A DNA stretch of 64,000 nucleotides from UBA1479 sp963976055 (GCA_963976055.1 CAXBJB010000008.1:1-64000), one strand, 5' to 3'; positions 19,078 through 28,706 are shown, counted from the first letter of the stretch. The notes: generated by a model not told the origin, from the letters alone. Numbers and translations: made by a program.

Positions 19078-19153
19078 CCGTCACCCCCGGGCTTGACCCA
19101 GGGGTCCATGGCATCGTTTTTGTGGATTGCCGGGTCAAGCCCGGCAATGACGG
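19078..19153. repeat. Dispersed palindromic intergenic repeat
   Basis: A 76-base imperfect palindrome, with arms CCGTCA..CCGGGCTTGACCC..CCA and TGG..CCGGGTCAAGCCCGG..TGACGG around a short T-rich centre. Translated on the minus strand it gives the phrase VIAGLDPAIH...MDPWVKPG, which is widely met in alphaproteobacterial intergenic repeats. That identifies it as a member of a common dispersed family rather than a gene. It starts seven bases after the quinone oxidoreductase stop codon. Confidence 0.85.
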
Positions 19154-19170
19154 CATAGGGTGAAAACAGA

Positions 19171-19207
19171 AACGCCGGCGAGGGAAACCCCGCCGGCGTT
19201 TTCTTTT
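19171..19207 (+). terminator. Rho-independent terminator between qor and rho
   Basis: The 10-base stem AACGCCGGCG (19171-19180) pairs perfectly with CGCCGGCGTT (19191-19200). The loop contains an extra GGG-AAA-CCC pairing, and TTCTTTT follows. It ends rightward transcription from the quinone oxidoreductase. The opposite flank (TCTGTTTTCA when read leftward) is also T-rich, so it may serve the convergent rho gene too. Confidence 0.85.
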
Positions 19208-19285
19208 GCGCAACCCGGATGCCGGGGCGCTTTCTGTTCGTCGCAAACCAACCGCCGCACCGGAAAAACCGGCGCTTGGGTTTTG

Positions 19286-20542
<1,257 letters not shown>

Positions 20543-20879
20543 GTGAGGCCTGATTGATGTGGGGGAAAAAACCGGAAGGAATTAGGAGCCGGAAAAGGCG
20601 TCGTCCGGATGGGCCGCCGTGGTCGCGGCGATGCGCGGGCCTGCGGAACGGCCCCACCGTCCCATCCTGGGCCGGCTGAAACCGTAGCGAGACATCGGAC
20701 GCGCCCGGGCCGGGTTGGTCGATGGAGAAAGGATTGGGCGGGACCTTTGGTAGACCGGGCCCGAAAGAGGCGGGATGCCGTCCGCGTCGGCACATGGGAT
20801 GATTAACGAATGCGGAAAATCAAGTCAATTGAACTTTTTGTGCCGTCCGCTTCACATCCGCTGCCAAGGCCCCCGAGAT
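20543..20879. other. Intergenic region between hemJ and rho (rho leader)
   Basis: A 337-base stretch with no supported gene. Because both neighbours read leftward it holds the rho promoter and leader. Bases about 20800-20850 are AT-rich (ATGATTAACGAATG.. and ..AAGTCAATTGAAC), a reasonable place for the promoter. The remainder is GC-rich with only spurious frames on both strands. Rho genes are often autoregulated through their leader, but nothing specific can be pointed to here. Confidence 0.55.
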
Positions 20880-21326
20880 CTAGCTCGGCCGCACGATGAC
20901 CATGATGACGATAACCACCATCAGCACGGCCGGGACCTCGTTCATGAAACGATAGAACCGCCCGGAATGCCGGTTGCGGTCCTCGGCGAAGGCGCGCCGC
21001 CACTTGCCGCACAATACATGCATCACCATCAACACCACCACGGCGGCCGCCTTCACCGGGAACCAGACCGTATGCCAGATCGCCGGCCCGGACGCCGCCA
21101 TCAGGATCAGGCCGAACAGGACAGAGGCCATCATCGCCGGGTTCATGATGCCCCGCATCAGCCGGCGTTCCATGATCTTGAAGGTCTCGGATTTGTCGGA
21201 CCCGACATCGGCATCGACATGGTAGACGAACAGGCGCGGCAGATAGAGCAGCCCGGCCATCCAGGCGATCACGCTCATCACGTGCAGGGCCTTGATCCAG
21301 ACATAGGCGGTGGCGCTTAGCTCCAT
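20880..21326 (-). CDS. hemJ: Protoporphyrinogen IX oxidase HemJ
   Basis: A 148-residue integral membrane protein of the HemJ (UPF0093) family, which oxidises protoporphyrinogen IX to protoporphyrin IX, the step before ferrochelatase. It shows four hydrophobic helices. The first carries YVWIKALHVMSVIAWMAGLLYLPRLFVYH (8-36), with the conserved His16 and the family's LPRLFVYH. MERRLMRGIMNPAM and WFPVKAAAVVVLMVMH are also diagnostic. The ATG at 21326 is the natural start although the frame remains open across hemH. The neighbours hemH and hemE act in the same pathway. Confidence 0.95.
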   Translation of the reverse strand: MELSATAYVWIKALHVMSVIAWMAGLLYLPRLFVYHVDADVGSDKSETFKIMERRLMRGIMNPAMMASVLFGLILMAASGPAIWHTVWFPVKAAAVVVLMVMHVLCGKWRRAFAEDRNRHSGRFYRFMNEVPAVLMVVIVIMVIVRPS

Positions 21327-21339
21327 CGTGCCGTTTTCC

Positions 21340-22389
21340 CTAGACCGCGCAGGGACAGGCCGACCATTCGGCCGGACAAATCCGCGCGGCCGACGGATGA
21401 CAGGTTCGGGCTCCCGGGCTTGAGGCCGTCTCGACGATTTCGGCCAGGGCCGCGATAAAGCTCGGCGCCGTGCCCACGGTGCGAACGCGGTGATACGCCG
21501 GCACGCCCGCATGATCGGCGACCTCGCGGTATTCGATGTCCAGTTCGACCAGGGTTTCCGAATGCTCCGAGATGAAGGCGATGGGCACCACAACCAGGGG
21601 TGTCTTGTCCGCCCCCGCGCGCTTGATTTCGTCCTCCGTCGCCGGGCCAATCCATTCCAGAGGACCGACCTGGCTTTGGTAGCAAACGATCGGATCGAAC
21701 CCGTCGACCCCCTGCCGGCGCAGTTCATCGACCACCGCGGCCGCCGTCTGCTCAACCTGCCACTGGTAGGGGTCGCCCTTGGCGATCACCTTCTTCGGCA
21801 GACCATGGGCCGAAAACAGGACACGCGGCGTCCCCGTTTCCTTGGCCGCGGCGATCCCTTCGGAGACCAGGTCGGCCTGCGCCGCGATGAACCCGGCCGC
21901 CGTGGGGTAACAACAGGCCGCCCGCGCGTTATCCGTCACCCCGGCGGATTTGGCCGCCCGCCGCCAATCCTTCAGGGACGAACCCGAGGTCGTCGTCGAA
22001 TACTGCGGGTAAAGCGGCAGTTCGATCACCTGATCGGGGGCGAATGCCGCGACCGCCTTGGCCGTCTCGGCGCTCATGGGATGCCAATAACGCATGCAGA
22101 TGAACACCCGGGTTTCCGGGTTTCCCGGTCCGTTCAAGGCCGCTTCCAGAGCCGATGCCTGGGCCTGGGTTTCCGCCAGCAGCGGCGACCGGCCACCGAT
22201 GTTGGCATAAATTTCCCGCGCGATCGGGGCGCGGCGGCGGCTGATCATCTTGGCGATGAACCAGCGCAGCGGATTGGGCAGGGAAATGATCGCGGGGTCG
22301 ATGAACAGGTTGAACAGAAACGGCTCGACCGCGTCGGGCCCGTCGGGTCCGCCCAGATTGAACAGCACGACCGCGCGTTTGCCCGCCAT
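21340..22389 (-). CDS. hemH: Ferrochelatase
   Basis: A 349-residue enzyme inserting Fe(II) into protoporphyrin IX to make heme. Motifs are VVLFNLGGPDGPDAVEPFLFNLF (7-29), MRYWHPMS, LPLYPQYSTTTSGSS, the catalytic histidine in LFSAHGLPKKVI, and YQSQVGPLEWIGP. The late EHSETLVELDIEY segment is also standard. The final 30 or so residues (ARTCHPSAARICPAEWSACPCAV) contain four cysteines; bacterial and eukaryotic ferrochelatases with an Fe-S cluster have C-terminal cysteines, but whether these ligate a cluster is unproven. It lies 13 bases before hemJ and 5 bases after hemE. Confidence 0.97.
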   Translation of the reverse strand: MAGKRAVVLFNLGGPDGPDAVEPFLFNLFIDPAIISLPNPLRWFIAKMISRRRAPIAREIYANIGGRSPLLAETQAQASALEAALNGPGNPETRVFICMRYWHPMSAETAKAVAAFAPDQVIELPLYPQYSTTTSGSSLKDWRRAAKSAGVTDNARAACCYPTAAGFIAAQADLVSEGIAAAKETGTPRVLFSAHGLPKKVIAKGDPYQWQVEQTAAAVVDELRRQGVDGFDPIVCYQSQVGPLEWIGPATEDEIKRAGADKTPLVVVPIAFISEHSETLVELDIEYREVADHAGVPAYHRVRTVGTAPSFIAALAEIVETASSPGARTCHPSAARICPAEWSACPCAV

Positions 22390-22394
22390 GGTGC

Positions 22395-23426
22395 CTATCC
22401 CTTCGCCTTGCCACGCAACACGTCCAACACCCGCCCGACATGTTCCCGCGGCGTGTGCGGTAAAATACCATGGCCCAGGTTGAACACGAAGGGATGGCCC
22501 TGCATATCGCGGACGATGCGTTCGACCGCCCGGTCCATCTCCTCGCCGCCGGTAACCAGCAGCTGATTGTCGAGATTGCCCTGCAAGACCAGATTGGCCG
22601 CAACGTTTTTCCGCGCCCAGGCAAGCGGCACCTGGCTGTCCACGGACATGCCATCAACGCCCGTCTCCGCCGCATAGGCCGCGACCATCGGCCCCGCCCC
22701 CCGGGGAAAACCGATGATCGGCACCGTCGGATGCGCTTCCTTCACCCGCGCCACGATGCGCGCCGTGGGATCGATGATCCAACGCTTGAACAGGGTTTCG
22801 TCGGCGATGCCGGACCAGCTGTCGAACAGCTGCAACACCTCGGCCCCGGCCTCGACCTGGCGGCACAGATAGGCGACCAGGGCTTCTTCCAGAACCGCCA
22901 TCAACGCAGCGAAATCTTCCGGCTGGCCGTAAGCCATGCGCTTCAGTTTGCCGCCGTCGACACCGCCCCGGCCTTCGATCATATAGAACGCCAGGGTCCA
23001 GGGTGCTCCGGCGAAACCGATCAACGCGGTTTCGTCCGGCAGCTCGCGGCGAAGGCGCGTCAGGGTTTCGAACACCGGCGCCAGATGGTCGAGCACGCCA
23101 TCCGTCTTCAGGGCCGAAATTCCCGCCCGGTCCGTGATCGGGTCCAGCAGCGGCCCGACCCCTTCCTCGAACCGCACGTTCTGACCCAGCGCGTCGGGTA
23201 TCACCAGGATATCGGAAAACAGGATCGCCGCGTCGAAACCGTAAAGCCGGATCGGCTGCAGGGTCGCTTCCACCGTCAGGTCGGGGGTATAGCAAAAGCC
23301 GAGAAAATCCGGCGCCGTCTTACGCAGCGCCCGGTATTCGGAAAGATAGCGGCCGGCCTGGCGCATGAACCAGACCGGCGGCCGGGCCGGGATGTTACCG
23401 TGAAAAGGTTCAAGGAAAGGACGCAA
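22395..23426 (-). CDS. hemE: Uroporphyrinogen decarboxylase
   Basis: A 343-residue enzyme that removes four carboxyl groups from uroporphyrinogen III to give coproporphyrinogen III. The signature RPPVWFMRQAGRYL is at 15-28, and the second, GFAGAPWTLAFYMIEG, is complete. FSDILVIPDALGQ contains the conserved substrate-binding Asp. The frame begins at a TTG codon (23426), with GGAG about ten bases upstream and no better ATG, so a TTG start is likely. In alphaproteobacteria hemE typically borders the chromosomal replication origin, and the large gap to its right fits this. Confidence 0.96.
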   Translation of the reverse strand: MRPFLEPFHGNIPARPPVWFMRQAGRYLSEYRALRKTAPDFLGFCYTPDLTVEATLQPIRLYGFDAAILFSDILVIPDALGQNVRFEEGVGPLLDPITDRAGISALKTDGVLDHLAPVFETLTRLRRELPDETALIGFAGAPWTLAFYMIEGRGGVDGGKLKRMAYGQPEDFAALMAVLEEALVAYLCRQVEAGAEVLQLFDSWSGIADETLFKRWIIDPTARIVARVKEAHPTVPIIGFPRGAGPMVAAYAAETGVDGMSVDSQVPLAWARKNVAANLVLQGNLDNQLLVTGGEEMDRAVERIVRDMQGHPFVFNLGHGILPHTPREHVGRVLDVLRGKAKG

Positions 23427-23891
23427 GGGATCGGGTCTCCAAAGGTTCGTTCAAGGGCCTCAAGACCCGTCCGGCACCATAGCGGGGTGCCCTCCCTAAT
23501 CAAATAAACAAGTATTTATAAAGATTATTGATGTTGTAGTAGGGGGGTGGAATGACGGGGATCAAATGCGTCAACAGGTTATCCCGATTCCATAACGCGG
23601 GGATCGTTTCTGACGTGCCAGGCTGTGTACAGTCATCGGCGAGGTCCCGGCATCCCTTTGAAGCATGGACATTTTCCAGATACGTGAGAAACGGGAAAAG
23701 CCGGGATGAAATCGGGGCGGCAACCGGGTTGTCACCGCTCCCCCAAAGGCTGAATTGTGTTTTACAGTCGCATTTTGCCTGTGTATCCATAAATGGTCAG
23801 CGCGTGGGAAACGGGGCTTTGTGAAAAACACCTCAGTTGTCCACAACCCGTCCCGATTTCATACAGCCCTTGTGTCGGAGTTTTCCCGCCC
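23427..23891. other. Candidate chromosomal replication origin (oriC)
   Basis: The 465-base hemE-ppsR intergenic region. In Caulobacter and Rickettsia the origin lies between hemE and the RP001-type gene, the family to which ppsR appears to belong, and the whole surrounding gene order agrees. The left part has a strikingly AT-rich tract (23497-23540), suitable as an unwinding element. DnaA-box-like 9-mers, all on the plus strand, are TTATCCCGA (23579), TTTTCCAGA (23672), GTATCCATA (23783) and TTGTCCACA (23837); the last has one mismatch to TTATCCACA, the others two. One GANTC methylation site (GATTC, 23586-23590) overlaps the first. No protein-coding frame here is convincing. Confidence 0.65.
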
Positions 23892-24722
23892 GTGAAGGAG
23901 TTCCATCTGCACCTCGTTTCGGACAGCACGGGGGAAACCGTGTCCATGGTCGCGCGCGCCTGCCTGGCGCAGTTCGACAGCGTCCAGGCGCAGGAACACA
24001 TGTGGAGCATGGTGCGCTCCCCGGAACAGATCGACCAACTGCTCGGCGTCGTCCACGATCAGCCGGGCATGGTGCTCTATACCCTGGTCCATGAAGAGTT
24101 GCGCAAGCATCTGGAAGACGGTTGCCGCCGCCTGATGGTGCCGCATATTCATGTTCTCGATCCCGTGCTGAACGCCATGGGCAACTATTTCAACGCCAAG
24201 GTGCGGGGCCGCGCCGGCCGTCAGCACGTCATGGACGCGGAATACTTCGACCGCATCGAAGCCATGCATTTCGCCCTCAGCCACGACGACGGCCAGTCGA
24301 CCTGGGACCTGGACGACGCCGACGTGGTCCTGGTCGGCGTGTCGCGCACGTCCAAGACGCCGACCAGCGTGTATCTGGCGAACCGCGGCCTGAAGACCGC
24401 CAACGTGCCCTTCGTGCCGGGCGTTCCCCTGCCCGACGATTTGTTCAAGCTGACCCATCCGCTCGTCGTCGGCCTGACCAAGGACCCGCGCCGGCTGGTG
24501 GAAATCCGCCGCCAGCGTTTGCGCCTGCTCGATCAGGACGAAAACACCGACTATGTCGACCTCGACATGGTGTCGAAGGAAATCACCGAGGCCCGCCGGG
24601 TGTTTTCCAAATACGACTGGCCGGTCATCAACGTGACCCGCAAATCCATCGAGGAAACGGCGGCCAACGTGATCCAGCTGTTGAGCCGCCGCCGCGGGGA
24701 AGCCCCCGGCCCCCTGACGTGA
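23892..24722 (+). CDS. ppsR: Pyruvate phosphate dikinase / PEP synthase regulatory protein
   Basis: A 276-residue bifunctional ADP-dependent kinase and phosphate-dependent pyrophosphorylase (DUF299 family), which switches pyruvate phosphate dikinase or PEP synthase off and on. The start EFHLHLVSDSTGETV (3-17) is typical. The P-loop is GVSRTSKTPTS (149-159) in VVLVGVSRTSKTPTSVYLANRG. The end SIEETAANVIQLL is also conserved. GTG at 23892 with GGAG upstream gives the family N-terminus; ATG 23793 would add an unlike extension within the putative origin. It overlaps maf by GTGA. Confidence 0.94.
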   Translation: MKEFHLHLVSDSTGETVSMVARACLAQFDSVQAQEHMWSMVRSPEQIDQLLGVVHDQPGMVLYTLVHEELRKHLEDGCRRLMVPHIHVLDPVLNAMGNYFNAKVRGRAGRQHVMDAEYFDRIEAMHFALSHDDGQSTWDLDDADVVLVGVSRTSKTPTSVYLANRGLKTANVPFVPGVPLPDDLFKLTHPLVVGLTKDPRRLVEIRRQRLRLLDQDENTDYVDLDMVSKEITEARRVFSKYDWPVINVTRKSIEETAANVIQLLSRRRGEAPGPLT

Positions 24723-25342
24723 CGGCGGCCTCCGGGACCCGGCTGGTCCTGGCCTCGGGCAGCCGCGTGCGCGCTGACATGCTGCGCGCGGCGGGCCTCG
24801 ACATCACCGTCGATCCTGCCGACGTGGACGAACCCGAAATCGAGGCGGCCTGCCGCCGGGACGGCCTGACCACGCCCGACGTCGCCCTGGCCCTGGCCGC
24901 GGCCAAGGCGTCCCTGGTCGCCGGGCGTCACCCGGGCGCCCTGGTGATCGGCGCCGATCAAATGCTGGACATGGACGGCGCAAGCCTGCGCAAACCGGAC
25001 GATCTGACGGCGGCGGCGCGAAACCTGGAACGCCTCGCCGGCCGCGACCACACCCTTATTTCCGCCGTTGTCCTGGCGCAGGGCGGTAACGTGGTCTGGC
25101 GCCATCATGCTGCGGCCCGCCTCACCATGCGGCCCCTCGACGGCGGCGCCATCGCCAATTATCTGGATCGTGCCGGCGCGGCGGTGCTGACCTCCGTCGG
25201 TGCCTATCAGTTGGAAGGCCTGGGTGCGCAGTTGTTCGAGGGCATCGAAGGCGACTATTTTACCATCCTGGGCCTGCCGCTGCTGGCCCTGCTCGGCGAA
25301 CTGCGCCGGCGGGGCGAGCCCGTGGCGGGGCTTCTCGGCTGA
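24719..25342 (+). CDS. maf: Maf family nucleotide pyrophosphatase
   Basis: A 207-residue house-cleaning nucleoside triphosphate pyrophosphatase that hydrolyses non-canonical or modified NTPs. The family opening LVLASGSRVRADMLRAAGL (9-27) and the catalytic region VIGADQMLDMDG are present, as are SVGAYQLEGLGAQLFEGIEGDYFTILGLPLLALL-type C-terminal landmarks. GTG at 24719 overlaps the ppsR stop codon (GTGA), implying coupled translation. Which Maf subfamily (m7GTP- or dTTP/UTP-preferring) it is cannot be told by eye. Confidence 0.94.
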   Translation: MTAASGTRLVLASGSRVRADMLRAAGLDITVDPADVDEPEIEAACRRDGLTTPDVALALAAAKASLVAGRHPGALVIGADQMLDMDGASLRKPDDLTAAARNLERLAGRDHTLISAVVLAQGGNVVWRHHAAARLTMRPLDGGAIANYLDRAGAAVLTSVGAYQLEGLGAQLFEGIEGDYFTILGLPLLALLGELRRRGEPVAGLLG

Positions 25343-25364
25343 CAACGGAACGGACCGCAAGACG

Positions 25365-26216
25365 ATGACGATGACCGGGCGGGCGAAACTGGCAGGCGTG
25401 ATGGGATGGCCCGTAAGCCATTCCCTGTCGCCGGTGCTGCACGGCCATTGGCTGGACAGCCTGGGCATCGACGGTGCCTATGTGCCGCTGCCGGTGGCGC
25501 CCGAGAATTTCGCCGAGGTCCTGAAGGCCCTGGCCAAGATGGGCTTTCGCGGCGTCAATGTGACGGTGCCCCATAAGGAAGCGGCCCTGGCCGCCGTCGA
25601 CGCGGCCGACGCCCTGGCGCGGCGCATCGGCGCCGTGAACACGGTGATCGTCGGCGATGGCGGCCGGCTGACCGGCACCAACACGGACGGCTTCGGATTC
25701 CTGGAAAATCTGAAAGAAGGGGCACCCGGCTGGAATCCTGCGGCCGGACCCGCCGTGGTGCTGGGCGCCGGCGGGGCGGCCCGCGCCGTGGTGGTCGCCC
25801 TGATCGACGCCGGCGTGCCGGACATCCGCTTGACCAACCGCACCCGCGCCCGGGCCGACCGCATCGCCCGGGACCTGGGCGGCCCGGTCACGGTCCATGA
25901 CTGGGACCACCGGGCGGCGGTGCTCGCAGACACCAACCTTCTGGTCAACACCACCACCCTGGGTATGACGGGCAAGGATCCGCTGGAGATTGCCCTCGAC
26001 ACCCTGCCCGTGGCGGCGCTGGTCAACGACATCGTCTACGCGCCCCTGGAAACGGGTCTGCTGGCCGCCGCCCGGGCGCGGGGCAATCCGGCGGTCGACG
26101 GGCTCGGCATGTTGCTGCATCAGGCGCGGCCGGGCTTCGAAGCCTGGTTCGGCGCTGCCCCCGAGGTGACGCCGGACCTGCGCGCCCGCATCCTGGCCCA
26201 GATGGGCCAGGGCTGA
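25365..26216 (+). CDS. aroE: Shikimate dehydrogenase (NADP+)
   Basis: A 283-residue enzyme reducing 3-dehydroshikimate to shikimate in aromatic amino-acid biosynthesis. Diagnostic pieces are GWPVSHSLSPVLHGHWL (14-30), VNVTVPHKEAAL with the catalytic Lys, GAVNTVI, GTNTDGFGFL, and the NADP-binding VVLGAGGAARAVVVAL. NRTRARADRIA matches the phosphate-binding loop. Starts at ATG 25365 or 25371 are both possible. It lies 22 bases after maf and 14 before coaE, the ppsR-maf-aroE-coaE-dnaQ order of alphaproteobacterial origin regions. Confidence 0.97.
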   Translation: MTMTGRAKLAGVMGWPVSHSLSPVLHGHWLDSLGIDGAYVPLPVAPENFAEVLKALAKMGFRGVNVTVPHKEAALAAVDAADALARRIGAVNTVIVGDGGRLTGTNTDGFGFLENLKEGAPGWNPAAGPAVVLGAGGAARAVVVALIDAGVPDIRLTNRTRARADRIARDLGGPVTVHDWDHRAAVLADTNLLVNTTTLGMTGKDPLEIALDTLPVAALVNDIVYAPLETGLLAAARARGNPAVDGLGMLLHQARPGFEAWFGAAPEVTPDLRARILAQMGQG

Positions 26217-26230
26217 GCGGGCGGGGGCCG

Positions 26231-26854
26231 ATGTTCATTCTCGGCCTGACCGGCTCCATCGGCATGGGCAAGTCCACGGCGGCGGCGCAACTGCGTCGCC
26301 TCGGCCTGCCGGTCCACGACGCGGACGCCGCCGTGCACGCCCTGATGGGCCCAGGGGGTGCCGCGGTCGCGGCGGTCGATGACGCCTTTCCCGGGGTGGT
26401 GAAAAACGGCGCCGTCGATCGTCAGGCTCTGGGCGCCAAGGTGCTTGGCGATGACGCGGCGCTCAAGCGCCTGGAAGCGATCCTCCATCCCCTGGTCCGG
26501 CGCTCGGAAAAAAAATTCCTCGCGGCCTGCGCCCGGCGTGGCGCTCCGCTCGTCGTGCTCGACATTCCCCTGCTGTTCGAAACCGGCGGCGACGCGCGCT
26601 GCGACGCGGTCCTGGTGGTGCATTGCCGCCCGGCTTTGCAGCGCCGCCGCGTGCTGGCCCGCCCCGGCATGACCGAAGAAAGGTTTCAGGCCATCCTGGC
26701 CCGCCAGGTGCCGGCGCGGGAAAAGATCTGGCTCGGCGATTTCACCGTCAACACGGGGATCGGCCGACATGCGGCCTTGATGGATCTCAAGCGGATCGTC
26801 AAACTGCTGCGGACATGCACAGGACGGGTCTGGGCTCCCTCCTCTTATTGGTGA
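26231..26854 (+). CDS. coaE: Dephospho-CoA kinase
   Basis: A 207-residue kinase for the last step of coenzyme A synthesis, phosphorylating the 3'-OH of dephospho-CoA. The P-loop is GSIGMGKST (8-16) in ILGLTGSIGMGKSTAA. HDADAAVHAL (29-38) and VLDIPLLFETG are the other family hallmarks. The last 15 residues, after VKLLRTC, are probably a variable tail. It is co-directional with aroE and dnaQ, with short gaps on both sides. Confidence 0.96.
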   Translation: MFILGLTGSIGMGKSTAAAQLRRLGLPVHDADAAVHALMGPGGAAVAAVDDAFPGVVKNGAVDRQALGAKVLGDDAALKRLEAILHPLVRRSEKKFLAACARRGAPLVVLDIPLLFETGGDARCDAVLVVHCRPALQRRRVLARPGMTEERFQAILARQVPAREKIWLGDFTVNTGIGRHAALMDLKRIVKLLRTCTGRVWAPSSYW

Positions 26855-26875
26855 CTTGGTTCAAGGAGGCGACCC

Positions 26876-27541
26876 ATGCGGGAAGTGGTGCTGGACACGG
26901 AAACGACGGGACTTGATCCCCTGAACGGCCACCGCATCGTCGAAATCGGCTGCGTCGAGCTGGTCAATCATGTCGCCAGCGGCCGCACCTATCACCAATA
27001 CGTCAATCCCGACCGTGACATGCCGATCGAAGCCTTCAACGTGCATGGCTTGTCGATCGAATTCCTGTCCGGTCACCCCCCGTTCGCCGAAATCGCCGAC
27101 GCCTTCCTGGACTTCGTCGGCGACGCCCCCCTGGTGATCCATAACGCGTCCTTCGACATGGGCTTCATCAATGCGGAACTGGCGCGTCTGAAACGGTCGT
27201 CGATTCCCCTGAACCAGGCCGTTGATACGGTCGCCATGGCGCGCAAGAAGTTTCCCGGCGCCGGGGCCAGCCTGGATGCGCTGTGCCGACGGTTTCAGAT
27301 CGACAACACCCACCGCGACCTGCACGGCGCCCTGTTGGACGCGCGCCTGCTGGCCGAAGTCTATCTGGAATTGATCGGCGGGCGGCAGCCGGATCTGGAA
27401 CTTGCCGCCGAGGCGGGCATCCAGGGCGTCACCGTGGAACGGGTCGCCCGGCCGCCGCGCGCCCACGCGCCGTTTCCGGAAGAAGAGGCGGCGCATCGGG
27501 CCTTTCTGGAAAAATTGAAAGACCCCGTCTGGGTTGCGTGA
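26876..27541 (+). CDS. dnaQ: DNA polymerase III subunit epsilon
   Basis: A 221-residue 3'-5' proofreading exonuclease of the replicative polymerase. The DEDDh active site begins with LDTETTGLDPLNGHRIVEIGCVE (Asp7, Glu9). It continues through HNASFDMGFINAEL and ends with DLHGALLDARLLAEVYLEL, carrying the general-base His and last Asp. The C-terminal region needed for alpha-subunit binding is shorter than in E. coli, as is common in alphaproteobacteria. It has a GGAGG-type RBS shortly before the ATG at 26876. Confidence 0.97.
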   Translation: MREVVLDTETTGLDPLNGHRIVEIGCVELVNHVASGRTYHQYVNPDRDMPIEAFNVHGLSIEFLSGHPPFAEIADAFLDFVGDAPLVIHNASFDMGFINAELARLKRSSIPLNQAVDTVAMARKKFPGAGASLDALCRRFQIDNTHRDLHGALLDARLLAEVYLELIGGRQPDLELAAEAGIQGVTVERVARPPRAHAPFPEEEAAHRAFLEKLKDPVWVA

Positions 27542-27569
27542 TCGCGGCCCGCCTGCGGCGGATCAATGC

Positions 27570-28073
27570 TCAAGCGTCGCTTTTGACCTGGCTTTGCAGC
27601 TTGTCGACGTTCTGCTGATAGAGGGCGGCGAAATCGATCGGGCTGAGCACCAGGGGCTGGAATCCGCCGTCGCGGCTGACATCGGCCAGAATCGCGCGGG
27701 CGAAGGGGAACATCAGGCGCGGGCATTCGACGAATAGGACCGACGCCCGGTACTCTTCCGGGAGGCGCAGGGTGAACAGACCCGCATACTTCAGTTCCAG
27801 GATATAGGTCACCTGACCGGCGATCTTGCTTTCCGCCTTGATGTCGAGAATGACCTCGAACACGTTCTCGGCCAGGCCTTCGACCTGCACGTCCAGATTC
27901 AGGTTCAACTCGGGCTGGCCCTTGGGGGCTTCGAGGAAAATCTGCGGCGCGCCCGGAACTTCGAAGGACAGGTCCTTGATGTACTGACCGTGGATCATCA
28001 GGGGGACTTCGTCTCCTGGCTTGATCCCACCGGTGTCGGCCGGTCCCGTTGCGGGCGTCGTGTCGTCGCTCAT
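27570..28073 (-). CDS. secB: Protein-export chaperone SecB
   Basis: A 167-residue homotetrameric chaperone that holds preproteins unfolded and passes them to SecA. The core begins IHGQYIKDLSFEVPGAPQIF and continues to CPRLMFPFARAILADVSRDGGFQPLVLSPIDFAALYQQ-type sequence, matching alphaproteobacterial SecB. The N-terminal 20 residues (TTPATGPADTGG) are a variable acidic/Pro extension. ATG 28073 is preferred over the longer frame start at 28130. It converges on dnaQ, 28 bases away. Confidence 0.96.
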   Translation of the reverse strand: MSDDTTPATGPADTGGIKPGDEVPLMIHGQYIKDLSFEVPGAPQIFLEAPKGQPELNLNLDVQVEGLAENVFEVILDIKAESKIAGQVTYILELKYAGLFTLRLPEEYRASVLFVECPRLMFPFARAILADVSRDGGFQPLVLSPIDFAALYQQNVDKLQSQVKSDA

Positions 28074-28160
28074 GATCGTCTCCGTATTTAAGGCGGATAG
28101 CTGGCTACCATGGATCAGGGCCGGGAACAACCGCCAAGGCGGCCCTGACCCGGGTCTGCG

Positions 28161-28706
28161 TCAGCCGGTTTCGGGCGGCCCGTCGGGCCGTCTGGGGCCG
28201 TCCCTGTCCTCGAGCGCTTCCGGGTTCGGCGGAACCTCTTCGAAATCGCCGTCGATGACCGGCCCGCCGCCCGGCCCGCGGCCATGGCCGGGGCCCGGCC
28301 CCGGCGCGGCCCCGGGCCCCATGCTCATGGTCTGGACATGGACGCGGCCGTGACTCAGGACATAGCGCCCGATGGCCTGGGCGGCGGCGGCGCGAAACGG
28401 CGGGACGAACAGAAGAAAGCCGAAAAGGTCGGTCATGAAACCGGGCGTCAGCAGCAGCGCCCCCGCCATCAGCAGGCACAGCCCGTCGAACATTTCGGCC
28501 ACGGGCAGGCGGTCCTGGGCCAGGCTGTCCTGCACCCGGCGCAGGGTGTCGAGCCCCTGGTGGCGCAGCAGCGCCGTGCCCAATACCGCCGTCAGGATGA
28601 CGATGGCCAGGGTCGGCCACAGGCCGATTGCGCCGCCGACCTGCACGAACAGGCCGATCTCGATGATCGGGACGGCGATGAACAGGATCAGGATGAATGG
28701 GGCCAC
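28161..28706 (-). CDS. fxsA: FxsA family membrane protein
   Basis: A 181-residue cytoplasmic-membrane protein. FxsA in E. coli moderates F-plasmid exclusion of phage T7, but its normal role is unknown. Two or three N-terminal helices (2-22, 26-46, 75-95) include the family PIIEIGLFVQVGGAIG and LLLTPGFMTDLFGFLLFVPPFR. The tail (128-150) is a low-complexity Gly/Pro/His stretch, followed by an acidic VIDGDFEEV segment. The start is GTG at 28706. It is read leftward towards secB, and is divergent from timA across 285 bases. Confidence 0.92.
   Translation of the reverse strand: MAPFILILFIAVPIIEIGLFVQVGGAIGLWPTLAIVILTAVLGTALLRHQGLDTLRRVQDSLAQDRLPVAEMFDGLCLLMAGALLLTPGFMTDLFGFLLFVPPFRAAAAQAIGRYVLSHGRVHVQTMSMGPGAAPGPGPGHGRGPGGGPVIDGDFEEVPPNPEALEDRDGPRRPDGPPETG

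Noticed and set aside
23500..23846. Short frames of about 90 codons in the hemE-ppsR gap
   Set aside because: They overlap each other on both strands, have no family resemblance and cross the AT-rich tract; better explained as origin DNA.
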